A DNA stretch of 40,301 nucleotides from JBBRHF01 sp038223055. Lineage in GTDB: Bacteria > Actinomycetota > Actinomycetes > JACCUZ01. Both the position numbers and the translations under genes were made by a program. The stretch covers positions 1 to 40,301 of the forward strand of contig JBBRHF010000014.1 of NCBI GenBank assembly GCA_038223055.1. Reading direction: 5' to 3'. Numbering within the stretch: position 1 is the stretch's first letter; every line of letters starts with the position of its first letter. Below are positions 1-8,889 of this stretch, one piece after another. The notes below the pieces were generated by a model. It saw only the letters and a program-made list of their open reading frames with translations, made no database searches and was not told where the DNA came from.

Positions 1-1
1 G

Positions 2-769
2 GCGCAGGGCTCCGACGTTGCCGCCACGGGACAACACCGCTATCCGCGGGTCGTGCTCAAGCTCTCGGGCGAGGTCTTCGGTGGCGGGAAACTCGGCGTC
101 GACCCCGACGTCGTGAGCGGCGTTGCGCGCCAGATCGCCGACGTGGTGCGCACCGGTGTGCAGATGGCGATCGTCGTCGGTGGCGGCAACTACTTCCGCG
201 GCCAGGAGCTATCGGAGCGCGGCATGGACCGCGCGCGAGCCGACTACATGGGCATGCTCGGGACTGTCATGAATAGCCTCGCGCTGCAGGACGGTCTGGA
301 GAAGCACGGCATTGTGACGCGCGTGCAGACCGCGATCGCCATGGGTCAGATCGCCGAGCCCTACATCCCGCTGCGCGCGGTGCGCCACCTGGAGAAGGGC
401 CGTGTCGTCATCTTCGGCGCCGGTGCTGGGATGCCCTATTTCTCGACCGACACCACGGCCGCCCAACGAGCCCTGGAGATCGGTGCGGACGTGGTGCTGA
501 TGGGCAAGGGAGTGGACGGTGTCTACGATGCCGATCCCAAGACCAACCCCGACGCCGTGATGTTTGACGCCGTGTCCTACGCCGATGTGCTGCGGCTTCG
601 GCTCAAGGTCGCCGACGCCACGGCGTTCAGCCTGTGCATGGACAACAAGATGCCCATCATCGTGTTCAACCTGCTCGACGAGGGCAACATCGGCCGGGCG
701 GTGCGCGGTGAGACGATCGGCACGCTGGTGTCGAGCGAGGACGACCAACTCACGAGGAGCCGAACGTGA
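2..769 (+). CDS. pyrH: UMP kinase, 5'-partial
   Basis: Uridylate kinase phosphorylates UMP to UDP with ATP in pyrimidine nucleotide synthesis; the bacterial enzyme is a cytosolic hexamer of the amino-acid-kinase fold. The reading frame is open from base 2, and the conserved N-terminal strand RYPRVVLKLSGE is already running there, so the true start lies upstream of the window; the GTG at 53 is only an internal valine. Further family signatures are VVGGGNYFRG, the FGAGAGMPYFSTDT segment and the late DADPKTNPDA segment. The stop TGA (767-769) overlaps the GTG of frr by 4 bp, so the two genes are translationally coupled, as in most bacteria. Identity is secure; only the missing N-terminus is uncertain. 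Confidence 0.96.
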   Translation, partial: AQGSDVAATGQHRYPRVVLKLSGEVFGGGKLGVDPDVVSGVARQIADVVRTGVQMAIVVGGGNYFRGQELSERGMDRARADYMGMLGTVMNSLALQDGLEKHGIVTRVQTAIAMGQIAEPYIPLRAVRHLEKGRVVIFGAGAGMPYFSTDTTAAQRALEIGADVVLMGKGVDGVYDADPKTNPDAVMFDAVSYADVLRLRLKVADATAFSLCMDNKMPIIVFNLLDEGNIGRAVRGETIGTLVSSEDDQLTRSRT

Positions 770-1323
770 TCGACGACACCCTTCTCGAAGCCGAGGAGAA
801 GATGGACAAGGCCGTCGCGGTCGCGAAGGACGACTTCGCGACCATCCGGGCCGGACGCGCCAACCCCGCGATGTTCGCGAAGGTGATGGTGGACTACTAC
901 GGGGCCCCGACACCTGTCAACCAGCTCGCGTCCTTCCATGTCGCCGACGCCCACATGCTGACCCTGACGCCCTACGACAAGGGTTCCCTGACCGCGATCG
1001 AGAAGGCCATTCGAGACTCTGACCTGGGGATCAACCCGACCAACGACGGCAACATCGTGCGGATGGTCTTCCCGCAGCTGACCCAGGAGCGCCGCAAGGA
1101 GTTCATCAAGGTCGCCCGCACCAAGGCGGAAGACGGCCGCATCGCCGTACGCAGCGTGCGCCGGCGCGCCAAGGACGCTCTGGACCGGCTGGTCAAGGAC
1201 GGAGACGCCGGCGAGGACGACGTACGCCGTGCAGAGAAACACCTGGAGGAGATCACCCACCTCTACGTCGCCCAGATCGACGACCTGCTGCGACACAAGG
1301 AAGCGGAGTTGATGGAGGTCTAG
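766..1323 (+). CDS. frr: ribosome recycling factor
   Basis: Ribosome recycling factor works with EF-G to split the post-termination ribosome so that it can start again. The product is 185 residues, the standard length for the family. It opens with a long helix (LLEAEEKMDKAVAVAKDD), followed by the signature RAGRANPAMFAKV, and has the conserved segment RRKEFIKVARTKAEDGR near residues 105-122 before the final helical bundle. The GTG start at 766 overlaps the pyrH stop by 4 bp, and its own stop TAG shares a base with the cdsA start at 1323. This pyrH-frr-cdsA order is conserved in actinobacteria and implies one transcript. Confidence 0.97.
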   Translation: MIDDTLLEAEEKMDKAVAVAKDDFATIRAGRANPAMFAKVMVDYYGAPTPVNQLASFHVADAHMLTLTPYDKGSLTAIEKAIRDSDLGINPTNDGNIVRMVFPQLTQERRKEFIKVARTKAEDGRIAVRSVRRRAKDALDRLVKDGDAGEDDVRRAEKHLEEITHLYVAQIDDLLRHKEAELMEV

Positions 1324-2249
1324 TGATCGACGAGGGCAAGCCCACGGCCGGGCAGCCGCCGGCCACGCACCCGCCGACGCCGGATGCCGCCACCGCACTG
1401 GACCCGGTTCCGATGGAGACCGTCGCGCCCCCGAGTCGCCGTGGCCGGGCCGGGCGCGACGTCCCGGTCGCCATCGCCGTCGGGCTGGCCCTCGCCGGTC
1501 TCGTGCTGCTTTCGCTGTTCGTCTGGAAGGCGGCTTTCGTCGTCGTAGTCGTCGCGGCGATCGTGCTCGGGCTCGGAGAGCTGGGCAACGGTCTGGCCGC
1601 TGCCGGCATCCGGCTGCCGCGCACGCCCGTGGCGCTCGGCGCCGTCGCGATGCTCGTCTCGGCCTATCTCGGCGGGGCGGAGTCGCTGCTCGTCGCGTTC
1701 GCCGTGACCGTCGGTGCGGTGCTGGTCTGGCGGTTGACCGACGCGAGCCACGGGCAGGCCCGGGACATCTCCGCCGGCATCTTCGCGAGTCTCTACGTGC
1801 CGTTCCTGGCTGGTTTCGCCATGCTCTTGCTTCGTCCCGAGGATGGCCCGCAGCGGGTGGTCGCCTTCATCCTGCTCACCGTCCTGAGCGACGTTGGCGG
1901 CTTCGCCGCAGGGGTGCTGCTGGGACGACATCCGATGGCGCCCTCGGTGAGTCCCAAGAAGTCCTGGGAGGGCTTCGCCGGCTCGGCTGTCTTCTGCGCC
2001 GCCGGTGGCGCGGCCGTCCTGGTCCTGATGCTCGGGGGCGCGTTCTGGCAAGGCGTCCTGCTGGGCCTCGCGGTCGCCTGCACGGCGACCCTGGGCGACC
2101 TCGGCGAGTCGATGATCAAGCGCGACCTCGACATCAAGGACATGGGCACGCTGCTCCCCGGCCACGGTGGGTTGATGGACCGGCTGGACTCCCTGCTTCC
2201 GGTGGCGCCCGTGGTCTATCTCGTGCTCAGCGCTTTCTTGCCGACGTAG
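1323..2249 (+). CDS. cdsA: phosphatidate cytidylyltransferase (CDP-diglyceride synthase)
   Basis: CdsA makes CDP-diacylglycerol from phosphatidic acid and CTP, the branch point for bacterial phospholipids, in the cytoplasmic membrane. The 308-residue product has a proline-rich cytosolic N-terminus of about 45 residues, then a series of hydrophobic segments starting near DVPVAIAVGLALAGLVLL. The family signature is near the C-terminus: SMIKRDLDIKD followed by GHGGLMDRLDS, with the conserved K-D, H-G-G and D-R-x-D elements. The GTG start overlaps the last base of frr. The N-terminal extension is typical of actinobacterial CdsA. No terminator is visible after the stop at 2249. Confidence 0.95.
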   Translation: MIDEGKPTAGQPPATHPPTPDAATALDPVPMETVAPPSRRGRAGRDVPVAIAVGLALAGLVLLSLFVWKAAFVVVVVAAIVLGLGELGNGLAAAGIRLPRTPVALGAVAMLVSAYLGGAESLLVAFAVTVGAVLVWRLTDASHGQARDISAGIFASLYVPFLAGFAMLLLRPEDGPQRVVAFILLTVLSDVGGFAAGVLLGRHPMAPSVSPKKSWEGFAGSAVFCAAGGAAVLVLMLGGAFWQGVLLGLAVACTATLGDLGESMIKRDLDIKDMGTLLPGHGGLMDRLDSLLPVAPVVYLVLSAFLPT

Positions 2250-2342
2250 GCCGCGTCGCGCCGCTACCCTGTCTTGGGGGTGACCCGCGCCCAGCGCGCG
2301 AGCCATCCACGCCCTCGCCCCAATCACAGCCCCCGCCCCCGC

Positions 2343-2390
2343 CCCCGCCACAGTCACAGTCACAGTCCCCGCCACAGTCACAGTCACAGT
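2343..2390 (+). repeat. two-copy 24-bp repeat built of CACAGT hexamers
   Basis: Each 24-bp unit (2343-2366 and 2367-2390) is CCCCGC followed by three perfect CACAGT hexamers. A further partial CACAGC and runs of CCCCCG lie just upstream (about 2322-2342). The array ends 2 bp before the GGAG ribosome binding site (2393-2396) of the subtilase. If translation began at the TTG at 2274 or the GTG at 2280 it would encode a His-Ser/Pro-Arg low-complexity stretch, but the better start at 2406 leaves it untranslated. Confidence 0.9.
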
Positions 2391-2405
2391 CCGGAGCCTT
2401 CTCGC

Positions 2406-5120
2406 ATGCGTGCTGCCCGTCCGACGCTCCGTGTGCGCAGGGGCTCTGCGCGCCGCGTGCGCCACGGGCTGCTCGCGGGGCTCGTGTGCCTGATCGCCCT
2501 GCCGGGGGCGCCGGCGATGGCCTCCAGTGGGGCCGTCCGAGCGGCCCATCCGACGCTGCCGCTTCGGGCCGACCGGTCGGCGAGCCCAGTCGCGGTGTCG
2601 ACCGTGTCCGCCGGGCGGCTGCTGGTGCGGTTTCGTCGAGGCGTCAGTGCGGCCCAGCAGAAGGTGGCCCTGCGCGAGGTCGCCGCCGTCACCACGGCAA
2701 GGCACCCCGGCTTCCTCGAGGTCGACCCGGCCGACGCGTCGTCGGCGCTGTCCGCCCTGCGGCGCCAGGACGAGGTGGCCTGGGCGGAGCAGGAGGTGAC
2801 CTATCCCCGCCTCAGCACGGCCGCCCAGCCCGAGCGCAACGAGATGGCCGTGCCGGCCGCGGTCGAGTTGGCGCGGTCGAGGTCCGAGACGTTCGACGGC
2901 TTGGGTGCGACGGTAGCGGTGATCGACGATGGGGTGAGCCCGACCAACCCCGACCTGGCCGGTCGAGTCTTCGCCGGTTCCTCCGCCTGCCCGGGCAGCC
3001 CGAGCACCACGCCCAGCGGCTGGCACGGGACCGCTGTCGCGGCGCTGGCCGCCGCCGCCGACGACGCCCAGGGCATCACCGGGACAGCCCCCCGTGCGAC
3101 CGTGCGCTCCTACAAGGTCTTTTGCGACGCAACTGGCGGGGCGCTGTCCTCCGACATAGCGATGGCCCTGCAGCACGTCGCCACCGACATGGCGGCCGCG
3201 GTCGCCACGGGCGGGTCGCCCTGGGTGGTCAACCTCAGCCTCGGTGACCGGTTCCAGTCGCGCGCCGTACAGGACGCCATCGACCGGGTCCACGCCGCGG
3301 GTGGGTCGGTCGTGGCCGCCGCCGGCAACGATGGAGGCGAGCAGCCCGACTTCCCGGCCGGCGGGCGACACGTGCTGGCCGTGGGCGCCACCGAGTTGCG
3401 GGCCGGCGCCTGGCGGGTCGCGCCGTTCTCGACCCGCGGCTCGGTCACGCTGCTTGCACCCGGAGCCGACATCACAACCTGGGTGGAGGGCGGCGGCCTG
3501 GGCTCGGTGGCCGGAACCAGCTTCTCCTCGCCCCAGGTCGCGGGCATCCTGGCCGCCCTGATCGCCCGCGGAGCCAGCGGCGACGCCGCGCGTGCACTGC
3601 TCACGGCGACCGCGGCTCCGGCCCGCGACGGCGCCCGCTACCCTGCGGCCAACGGCACCGGACGGGTCGACGCCCTGGCGGCCTACCAGACGTGGGTCGA
3701 CCGGGTGCCGTTCTCCGCCGCCTTCCCCGTCGCAGGCTCGGTGCTGTCGGCCGGGGGCCACCCGGGGGAGGTCGACGTCCTTCGCTATGACCCCAGCCCC
3801 GGCGCGGCGCCCGATGCGCCGGCCGACCTCACCACGTCCCTCGGGCTGGCTGTCGCAACCGACCCAGCGGTCACCGCCGCGGGCCCCGACGCCTTGGGCG
3901 GAGTCGTGTTCAGCCGCCACGGCCGGGTCTTCGCGACCACCGTCGGCCCGGCCGGTGACGGCACGCTCGCCAGCGGCCTCCCCGGCGACCGTTTCCTGCC
4001 CCAGCCGGTGCACGTGGTGGACGCGTCCGACAGCGCCTTCGGCCAGGTGGCGCGGGCTTCGCAGGTCATCAGCGCCCCGCTGTCCTATGGCACCCGCAGC
4101 CAGCTCATGACCCGCCTGGTCGCCCAGAGCAAGGACCGGCTCACGGTCACGGCACGGTTGCCCGGCGGGGCACAGCTCGCCGGCGCGGACCCGTCGGCGG
4201 CGGTCTGCGTCTGGGAGCCGGCCGGCCCGGGGGAGGCGGCGCTCGGCACCGAGGTGCCCGACTGCATCGACAGCGGCTCCGGCCGGGTCGTGGTGGACTT
4301 CGTGGCGCCGGAGAACGGGACCTACCTGTTCGGTGTCCTCATCTTCGATGACCGCGCCGACGGCACGCACACCCTCGCCGCGTCCGTCACGTCGCCCGTC
4401 ACCGCCCACGTGGTCGCCCCTGACATCTCGCTGCCGACGTTGCGCGCCGACGGCTACGGCTACCGCTACTCGGTCCTGGCGGGCCGCTATCCCGCCCGGG
4501 TCCGCGGCTCGGACGTGCAGGTCGCTTTCCGCACGCGGGTGGGCGGCCGATGGGTCACTTCCCCTTGGAAACCCGCCGGCCCCCGCCGTGCGACGATGGG
4601 CCGAAGCGACCTGCTCCCCGTCGCGAAACCCGGCGGCACCTACCTCCTGCGGGCCCGTGCCGTCGACGCGCTGGGGCGCCCGGGATCGTGGAGCCCGCCG
4701 GCGCGCACTGACGTCCCGCTGGACGACCGATCGCCGGGCCTCGTGTGGAGCCCCAACACGGCTCGGGTGGCCTGCCCGGCCTCCATGAGGCTCGGGAGCG
4801 TCTCCTGCGTCGGTGGCCGGGCTAGCGGCAACCTCACCCGCCGCGCCGGCCAGACGTTCACCGCCACGTTGACCACCGACACCCGCCGCTTCGGGGTGAT
4901 CGCCACGACGTGCTCCCGGTGCGGCTGGCTTACGGTCTATGTCGACGGTCGCCGCCTGCGCACCGTGTCTCTGCGCAGCGCCGCAACGCGCTATCGCCGG
5001 GTCGTCTTCAGCACCGCGGAGCTCGGCGAGACCACGAGGCCGCACCGGCTGCGGCTCGTCGCCCGGACGACCTCGGCGCGCTACCGGCTTGCGGTCGATG
5101 CGATCCGCCTGACCCGCTGA
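2406..5120 (+). CDS. secreted subtilisin-like serine peptidase (S8 family)
   Basis: An extracellular subtilase of 904 residues. I chose ATG 2406 because GGAG lies 9 bases upstream and the product then begins with an Arg-rich n-region, a hydrophobic core (LLAGLVCLIALPGA) and an AMA-S cleavage region, a good Sec signal; the frame is open back to TTG 2274. An inhibitor-I9-like propeptide region follows (GRLLVRFRRGVSAAQQKVAL). The catalytic triad is Asp174 (VAVIDDGV), His207 (WHGTAVA) and Ser372 (GTSFSSPQVAG), with VAAAGNDG as the oxyanion region. The roughly 430 residues after the peptidase domain look like secreted beta-sandwich modules, the last with paired cysteines. No C-terminal anchor or LPXTG sorting signal is visible, so release is likely. 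It sits between cdsA and rlmN, which are usually close neighbours. Substrate unknown. Confidence 0.93.
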   Translation: MRAARPTLRVRRGSARRVRHGLLAGLVCLIALPGAPAMASSGAVRAAHPTLPLRADRSASPVAVSTVSAGRLLVRFRRGVSAAQQKVALREVAAVTTARHPGFLEVDPADASSALSALRRQDEVAWAEQEVTYPRLSTAAQPERNEMAVPAAVELARSRSETFDGLGATVAVIDDGVSPTNPDLAGRVFAGSSACPGSPSTTPSGWHGTAVAALAAAADDAQGITGTAPRATVRSYKVFCDATGGALSSDIAMALQHVATDMAAAVATGGSPWVVNLSLGDRFQSRAVQDAIDRVHAAGGSVVAAAGNDGGEQPDFPAGGRHVLAVGATELRAGAWRVAPFSTRGSVTLLAPGADITTWVEGGGLGSVAGTSFSSPQVAGILAALIARGASGDAARALLTATAAPARDGARYPAANGTGRVDALAAYQTWVDRVPFSAAFPVAGSVLSAGGHPGEVDVLRYDPSPGAAPDAPADLTTSLGLAVATDPAVTAAGPDALGGVVFSRHGRVFATTVGPAGDGTLASGLPGDRFLPQPVHVVDASDSAFGQVARASQVISAPLSYGTRSQLMTRLVAQSKDRLTVTARLPGGAQLAGADPSAAVCVWEPAGPGEAALGTEVPDCIDSGSGRVVVDFVAPENGTYLFGVLIFDDRADGTHTLAASVTSPVTAHVVAPDISLPTLRADGYGYRYSVLAGRYPARVRGSDVQVAFRTRVGGRWVTSPWKPAGPRRATMGRSDLLPVAKPGGTYLLRARAVDALGRPGSWSPPARTDVPLDDRSPGLVWSPNTARVACPASMRLGSVSCVGGRASGNLTRRAGQTFTATLTTDTRRFGVIATTCSRCGWLTVYVDGRRLRTVSLRSAATRYRRVVFSTAELGETTRPHRLRLVARTTSARYRLAVDAIRLTR

Positions 5121-5150
5121 CTGGCGCCCACCTGCAACAATCGTCGAGTC

Positions 5151-6272
5151 ATGCCTGTCACTCCCGCACCCGGCCAGTTGGTGTTCGCGTCACCTCGGCG
5201 GGCCAAGCCGCCCCGGCACCTGGCTGACCTCACCCCGGCTGAGCGCCGGGTCGTGGTCGCCGAGCTGGGGGAGAAGCCCTTCCGGGCTGCCCAGCTGGCC
5301 ACCCACTACTTTCACCACCTGACCGAGGACCCGGCCCGGATGACCGACCTTCCGCTGGCCACCCGGGAACGGCTGGTCGAGGCCCTCTTGCCGCCGCTGC
5401 TGACACCCGTGCGGCACCTCAGTTGCGACGCCGGGGCCACCCGCAAGACCGTGTGGCGGCTGTTCGACGGGGCCACGGTCGAAAGCGTGCTGATGCGCTA
5501 CCCCGGCCGGGTCACCCTGTGCGTGTCCTCGCAGGCCGGGTGCGGCATGAACTGCCCCTTCTGCGCGACCGGGCAGGCCGGACTCACCCGCAACATGTCC
5601 GCCGGGGAGATCGTGGAGCAGGTCGTGGCCGGTTCTCGGGCGCTGCGCCGCGGCGAGGTCGACGGCGGCCCGGAGCACCACACCCGGGTCAGCAACGTGG
5701 TGTTCATGGGCATGGGTGAGCCGCTGGCCAACTACGGGGCCGTGCTGAGAGCGGTGCGCCGGCTGACCGACCCCAGCCCCGAAGGCCTCGGGCTGTCCCA
5801 GCGCAACATCACGGTGTCCACCGTCGGCCTGGTCCCGGCCATCGACCGCCTCACCGAGGAGGGCCTCAACGTCACCCTCGCGGTCTCCTTGCATGCACCC
5901 GACGACGAGTTGCGCGACACGCTGGTGCCGGTCAACACCCGGTGGACGGTCGGCGAGGTGCTCGCAGCAGCGTGGCGCTATGCCGCGCGCACCGGCCGGC
6001 GGGTTTCCATCGAGTACGCCCTGATCCGTGACATCAACGACCAGGCGTGGCGTGCCGACCTGTTGGGCCGGTTGCTGACCGGGCATCTGGTTCATGTGAA
6101 CCTCATCCCGCTGAACCCGACCCCCGGGTCGCGCTGGACCGCTTCCCGGGCCCACGACCAGCAGGAGTTCGTGCGGCGACTGGCCGCCCACGGGGTGCCC
6201 GTCACCGTGCGCGACACCCGCGGGAGCGAGATCGACGGGGCCTGCGGGCAGCTCGCGGCGGTCACATCGTGA
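5151..6272 (+). CDS. rlmN: dual-specificity 23S rRNA/tRNA adenine-C2 methyltransferase
   Basis: RlmN is a radical-SAM enzyme that methylates C2 of A2503 in 23S rRNA, and of A37 in some tRNAs. The 373-residue product has the radical-SAM cluster motif C-x3-C-x2-C at Cys131, Cys135 and Cys138 (CGMNCPFC), and the family segments VFMGMGEPLANY, NITVSTVGLVPAI, SLHAPDDELRDTLVPVN, EYALIRDIND and HVNLIPLNPTPGS. A conserved late cysteine, which forms the methyl-transfer intermediate in this family, is present in GACGQL near the C-terminus. ATG 5151 gives the usual length. The stop TGA overlaps the GTG of the next gene by 4 bp. Confidence 0.97.
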   Translation: MPVTPAPGQLVFASPRRAKPPRHLADLTPAERRVVVAELGEKPFRAAQLATHYFHHLTEDPARMTDLPLATRERLVEALLPPLLTPVRHLSCDAGATRKTVWRLFDGATVESVLMRYPGRVTLCVSSQAGCGMNCPFCATGQAGLTRNMSAGEIVEQVVAGSRALRRGEVDGGPEHHTRVSNVVFMGMGEPLANYGAVLRAVRRLTDPSPEGLGLSQRNITVSTVGLVPAIDRLTEEGLNVTLAVSLHAPDDELRDTLVPVNTRWTVGEVLAAAWRYAARTGRRVSIEYALIRDINDQAWRADLLGRLLTGHLVHVNLIPLNPTPGSRWTASRAHDQQEFVRRLAAHGVPVTVRDTRGSEIDGACGQLAAVTS

Positions 6273-6910
6273 GCCGGCGCAGGGATCGGTTTCCGCGCGC
6301 CGGGAGCCTGCACCGCGGCTACCGGCGCAGGCAGGTCGACGACGTGTTGGCCAGGGTCGAGGCTTCTGACCAGGGGGCCTTTCCACCCGTGCGCGCGGCC
6401 GAGATCCGCCGGGCGGGCTTCGATCTCGTCCGGCGTGGCTACGACACCGCCGCGGTGGACCTTGCCCTCGATCAGCTGGAGGAGGCCGCCATGGGCCGGG
6501 AGACGGTCCACCCGGGCCGGCACGGCCGGACCGACCCGTCGGCCGAGGCTGCCTCCGGCGCCGCGGCGGACCGATTGCGCGACGATCTCACCGCCCCCTG
6601 CCGGGCACGCCTGCCGCGGACCCGGCGGCTGCGTCGCGGCTACCACATCGAAGCTGTGGATGACGTGCTCGACCGGGTCGCGACCGCCCTGGACGGCGGG
6701 CCCGGGCTGGCCCTGGACGATGTGCGGTTCGCCCGGTTCCGCTCCCAGCGCCGCGGCTACGACCAGGCCGCGGCCGACGACTTCCTGGACCGGGTGATCG
6801 ACCTCATCCTGATGCTGCCGACGGCGGGCGCCCCGGGGGCGGCGCGGCAGGCGGCCGCGCCAGAGGTCGATGGCCCGGCCCACAAGCAGCCTGCGCCGGG
6901 ATCGCACTAG
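6269..6910 (+). CDS. DivIVA-domain repeat protein
   Basis: A 213-residue protein starting at GTG 6269, inside the rlmN stop (GTGA). It holds four copies of a short motif of the form R-[RG]-G-Y-x(4)-V/A-D-x-x-L/F-D-R-V, with the Gly-Tyr pairs at residues 17-18, 57-58, 124-125 and 163-164. This GY...VDdvL pattern is the core of the DivIVA N-terminal domain, and actinobacteria carry small multi-copy versions known as DivIVA-domain repeat proteins. There is no long coiled coil and no transmembrane segment. Classical DivIVA/Wag31 uses this motif to bind curved membrane; whether these repeats do so is inference. The link between copies 2 and 3 (about residues 75-112) is low-complexity. Confidence 0.8.
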   Translation: MSRRRDRFPRAGSLHRGYRRRQVDDVLARVEASDQGAFPPVRAAEIRRAGFDLVRRGYDTAAVDLALDQLEEAAMGRETVHPGRHGRTDPSAEAASGAAADRLRDDLTAPCRARLPRTRRLRRGYHIEAVDDVLDRVATALDGGPGLALDDVRFARFRSQRRGYDQAAADDFLDRVIDLILMLPTAGAPGAARQAAAPEVDGPAHKQPAPGSH

Positions 6911-6975
6911 CGTTCTTGGTGGCAGCGCTGGGTGAGCGATTTGCTCGCGCGGCCCACAGGCAGACACCATGACCT

Positions 6976-8853
6976 ATGGGTGAATACCGCACAGCCTTCG
7001 ACCTGAGCCTCCATGACCCCGCAGCCTTCTGGCTGGAGGCGGCCAAACACGTGTCCTGGCGCCGGGAACCCACCGTCGCGCTAGACGACGGTCGGCCGCC
7101 GTTCTACCGATGGTTTGCCGACGGCGAGCTCAACACCTGCGAGAACGCGCTGGACCGGCACGTGCAGGCCGGGCACGGCGACCGGCTGGCGCTCATCTAC
7201 GACAGTCCCGTCACGGGCACCAAGGCGAACTACACCTACACCGAGCTGCTCGAGCAGACCGAACGGTTCGCGGGCGGGCTGCGCTCCCTCGGCGTCGGCA
7301 AGGGCGATCGGGTCCTGATCTACCTGCCGATGGTGCCCGAGGCCGCCATCGCCATGCTGGCCTGCGCCCGGCTCGGTGCCGTGCACTCCGTGGTGTTCGG
7401 CGGCTTCGCCGCCCACGAGTTGGCGATGCGCATCGACGACGCCGAGCCCAAGGTCGTGGTCTCGGCCTCGTGCGGGATCGAGGTCAAGCGGGTCATCGAG
7501 TACAAGCCGTTGCTGGACAAGGCCCTGGACAGCGCCAACCACAAGCCGGACCACTGCGTCATCTTCCAGCGGCCGCAGGCGGTCGCGGCCATGCAGGAGC
7601 CGCGCGACCTCGACTGGGCCGAGTTCATCGCCGCCGCCGAACCGGCCGAGTGCGTCACGGTGGCCGCGACGGACCCGCTCTACGTGCTCTACACCTCGGG
7701 CACCACCGCCAAGCCCAAGGGCGTCGTGCGGGACAACGGCGGCCACGCGGTCGCGCTGTCGTGGAGCATGCCCAACATCTACGACGTCGGCCCCGGCGAC
7801 GTGTGGTGGACGGCCTCGGACGTGGGCTGGGTCGTCGGCCACTCCTACATCGTCTATGCCCCGCTGCTGGTGGGCGCCACCACCGTTCTCTACGAGGGCA
7901 AGCCGGTCGGGACACCCGACGCCGGAGCCTTCTGGCGGGTCATCCAGGACTACCGCGTCAAGGCGCTGTTCACGGCGCCGACCGCGATCCGCGCGGTCAA
8001 GAAGGAGGACCCCGAGGCCGGGTCGCTCGCGGACTACGACGTGTCCTCGCTCAAGACCCTGTTCCTGGCCGGCGAGCGGCTCGACCCCGACACGTGGCAC
8101 TGGGCGACCGACCACCTGCACGTCCCGGTCATCGACCACTGGTGGCAGACCGAGACCGGTTGGGCGATCGCGGCCAACCTGCGCGGGCTGGAACCGATGC
8201 CGATCAAGCCTGGCTCGCCGACGGTGGCCGTGCCCGGCTTCGACGTACGCATCCTCGGCCCGAACGGCGAGGAGGTGCCCGCCGGCCACGAGGGCGCGAT
8301 CTGCCTCAAGCTTCCGCTGCCACCCGGCACGCTGCCCACCCTGTGGCGTGACGACGACCGCTTCATCGCGTCCTACCTGTCGGCCTATCCGGGCTACTAC
8401 CTCACCGGAGACGGCGGTTTCGTCGACATCGAGGGCTATCTGTACGTCATGGGCCGCACCGACGACGTCATGAACGTTGCCGGGCACCGGCTCTCGACGG
8501 GGTCGCTGGAGGCGGCGATCGCCGGACACCCGGCGGTGGCCGAGTGCGTGGTCATCGGCGTGCCCGACCAGCTCAAGGGCGAGGTGCCGCGGGGGCTGGT
8601 GGTGCTCAAGTCCGGGTTCGACATCGACATCGAGCAGTTGCGGGCCGAGCTGGTCAAGCGGGTGCGCGACGAGATCGGCGCGGTCGCGGCGTTCCGCCGG
8701 ATCGACGTGGTGAACGCCCTGCCGAAGACCCGGTCGGGCAAGATCTTGCGCCGCTCGCTGCGATCGCTTGCCGCGGGCACCGACGAGCCGGTTCCCTCGA
8801 CGATCGAGGACCCCACGGTTCTGGAAACGCTGCGCGACGTGCTGCGGGACTAG
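6976..8853 (+). CDS. prpE: propionyl-CoA/acetyl-CoA synthetase (PrpE-like)
   Basis: An AMP-forming acyl-CoA synthetase that activates propionate or acetate via an acyl-adenylate. The 625-residue length matches PrpE better than the longer AcsA. Visible signatures are the P-loop-like YTSGTTAKPKGVVRDNGGH, the WWTASDVGWVVGHSYIVYAPL stretch, WWQTETGWAI, the YLTGDGG/DVMNVAGHRLSTG hinge region and the catalytic Lys589 in KTRSGKILRR, which is the acetylation site regulating this family. ATG 6976 follows a 65-bp gap after the DivIVA-repeat gene; only weak AGG pairing is seen upstream. The substrate (propionate rather than acetate) is inferred from overall similarity. It marks the start of the block separating rlmN from dxr. 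Confidence 0.88.
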   Translation: MGEYRTAFDLSLHDPAAFWLEAAKHVSWRREPTVALDDGRPPFYRWFADGELNTCENALDRHVQAGHGDRLALIYDSPVTGTKANYTYTELLEQTERFAGGLRSLGVGKGDRVLIYLPMVPEAAIAMLACARLGAVHSVVFGGFAAHELAMRIDDAEPKVVVSASCGIEVKRVIEYKPLLDKALDSANHKPDHCVIFQRPQAVAAMQEPRDLDWAEFIAAAEPAECVTVAATDPLYVLYTSGTTAKPKGVVRDNGGHAVALSWSMPNIYDVGPGDVWWTASDVGWVVGHSYIVYAPLLVGATTVLYEGKPVGTPDAGAFWRVIQDYRVKALFTAPTAIRAVKKEDPEAGSLADYDVSSLKTLFLAGERLDPDTWHWATDHLHVPVIDHWWQTETGWAIAANLRGLEPMPIKPGSPTVAVPGFDVRILGPNGEEVPAGHEGAICLKLPLPPGTLPTLWRDDDRFIASYLSAYPGYYLTGDGGFVDIEGYLYVMGRTDDVMNVAGHRLSTGSLEAAIAGHPAVAECVVIGVPDQLKGEVPRGLVVLKSGFDIDIEQLRAELVKRVRDEIGAVAAFRRIDVVNALPKTRSGKILRRSLRSLAAGTDEPVPSTIEDPTVLETLRDVLRD

Positions 8854-8889
8854 GGTCGTGCGCCGTAAATCCGGGCGATAAGTCGCGGA

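Noticed and set aside
53..769. GTG 53 as the pyrH start
   Set aside because: The conserved residues RYPRVV just before it belong to the first beta strand, so the gene begins upstream of the window.
1320..5045. Very long minus-strand open frame (1241 codons) opposite cdsA and the subtilase
   Set aside because: Long antisense frames are expected opposite GC-rich genes; the product is Arg/Gly/His-rich low-complexity with no family motif, while the + strand has clear genes.
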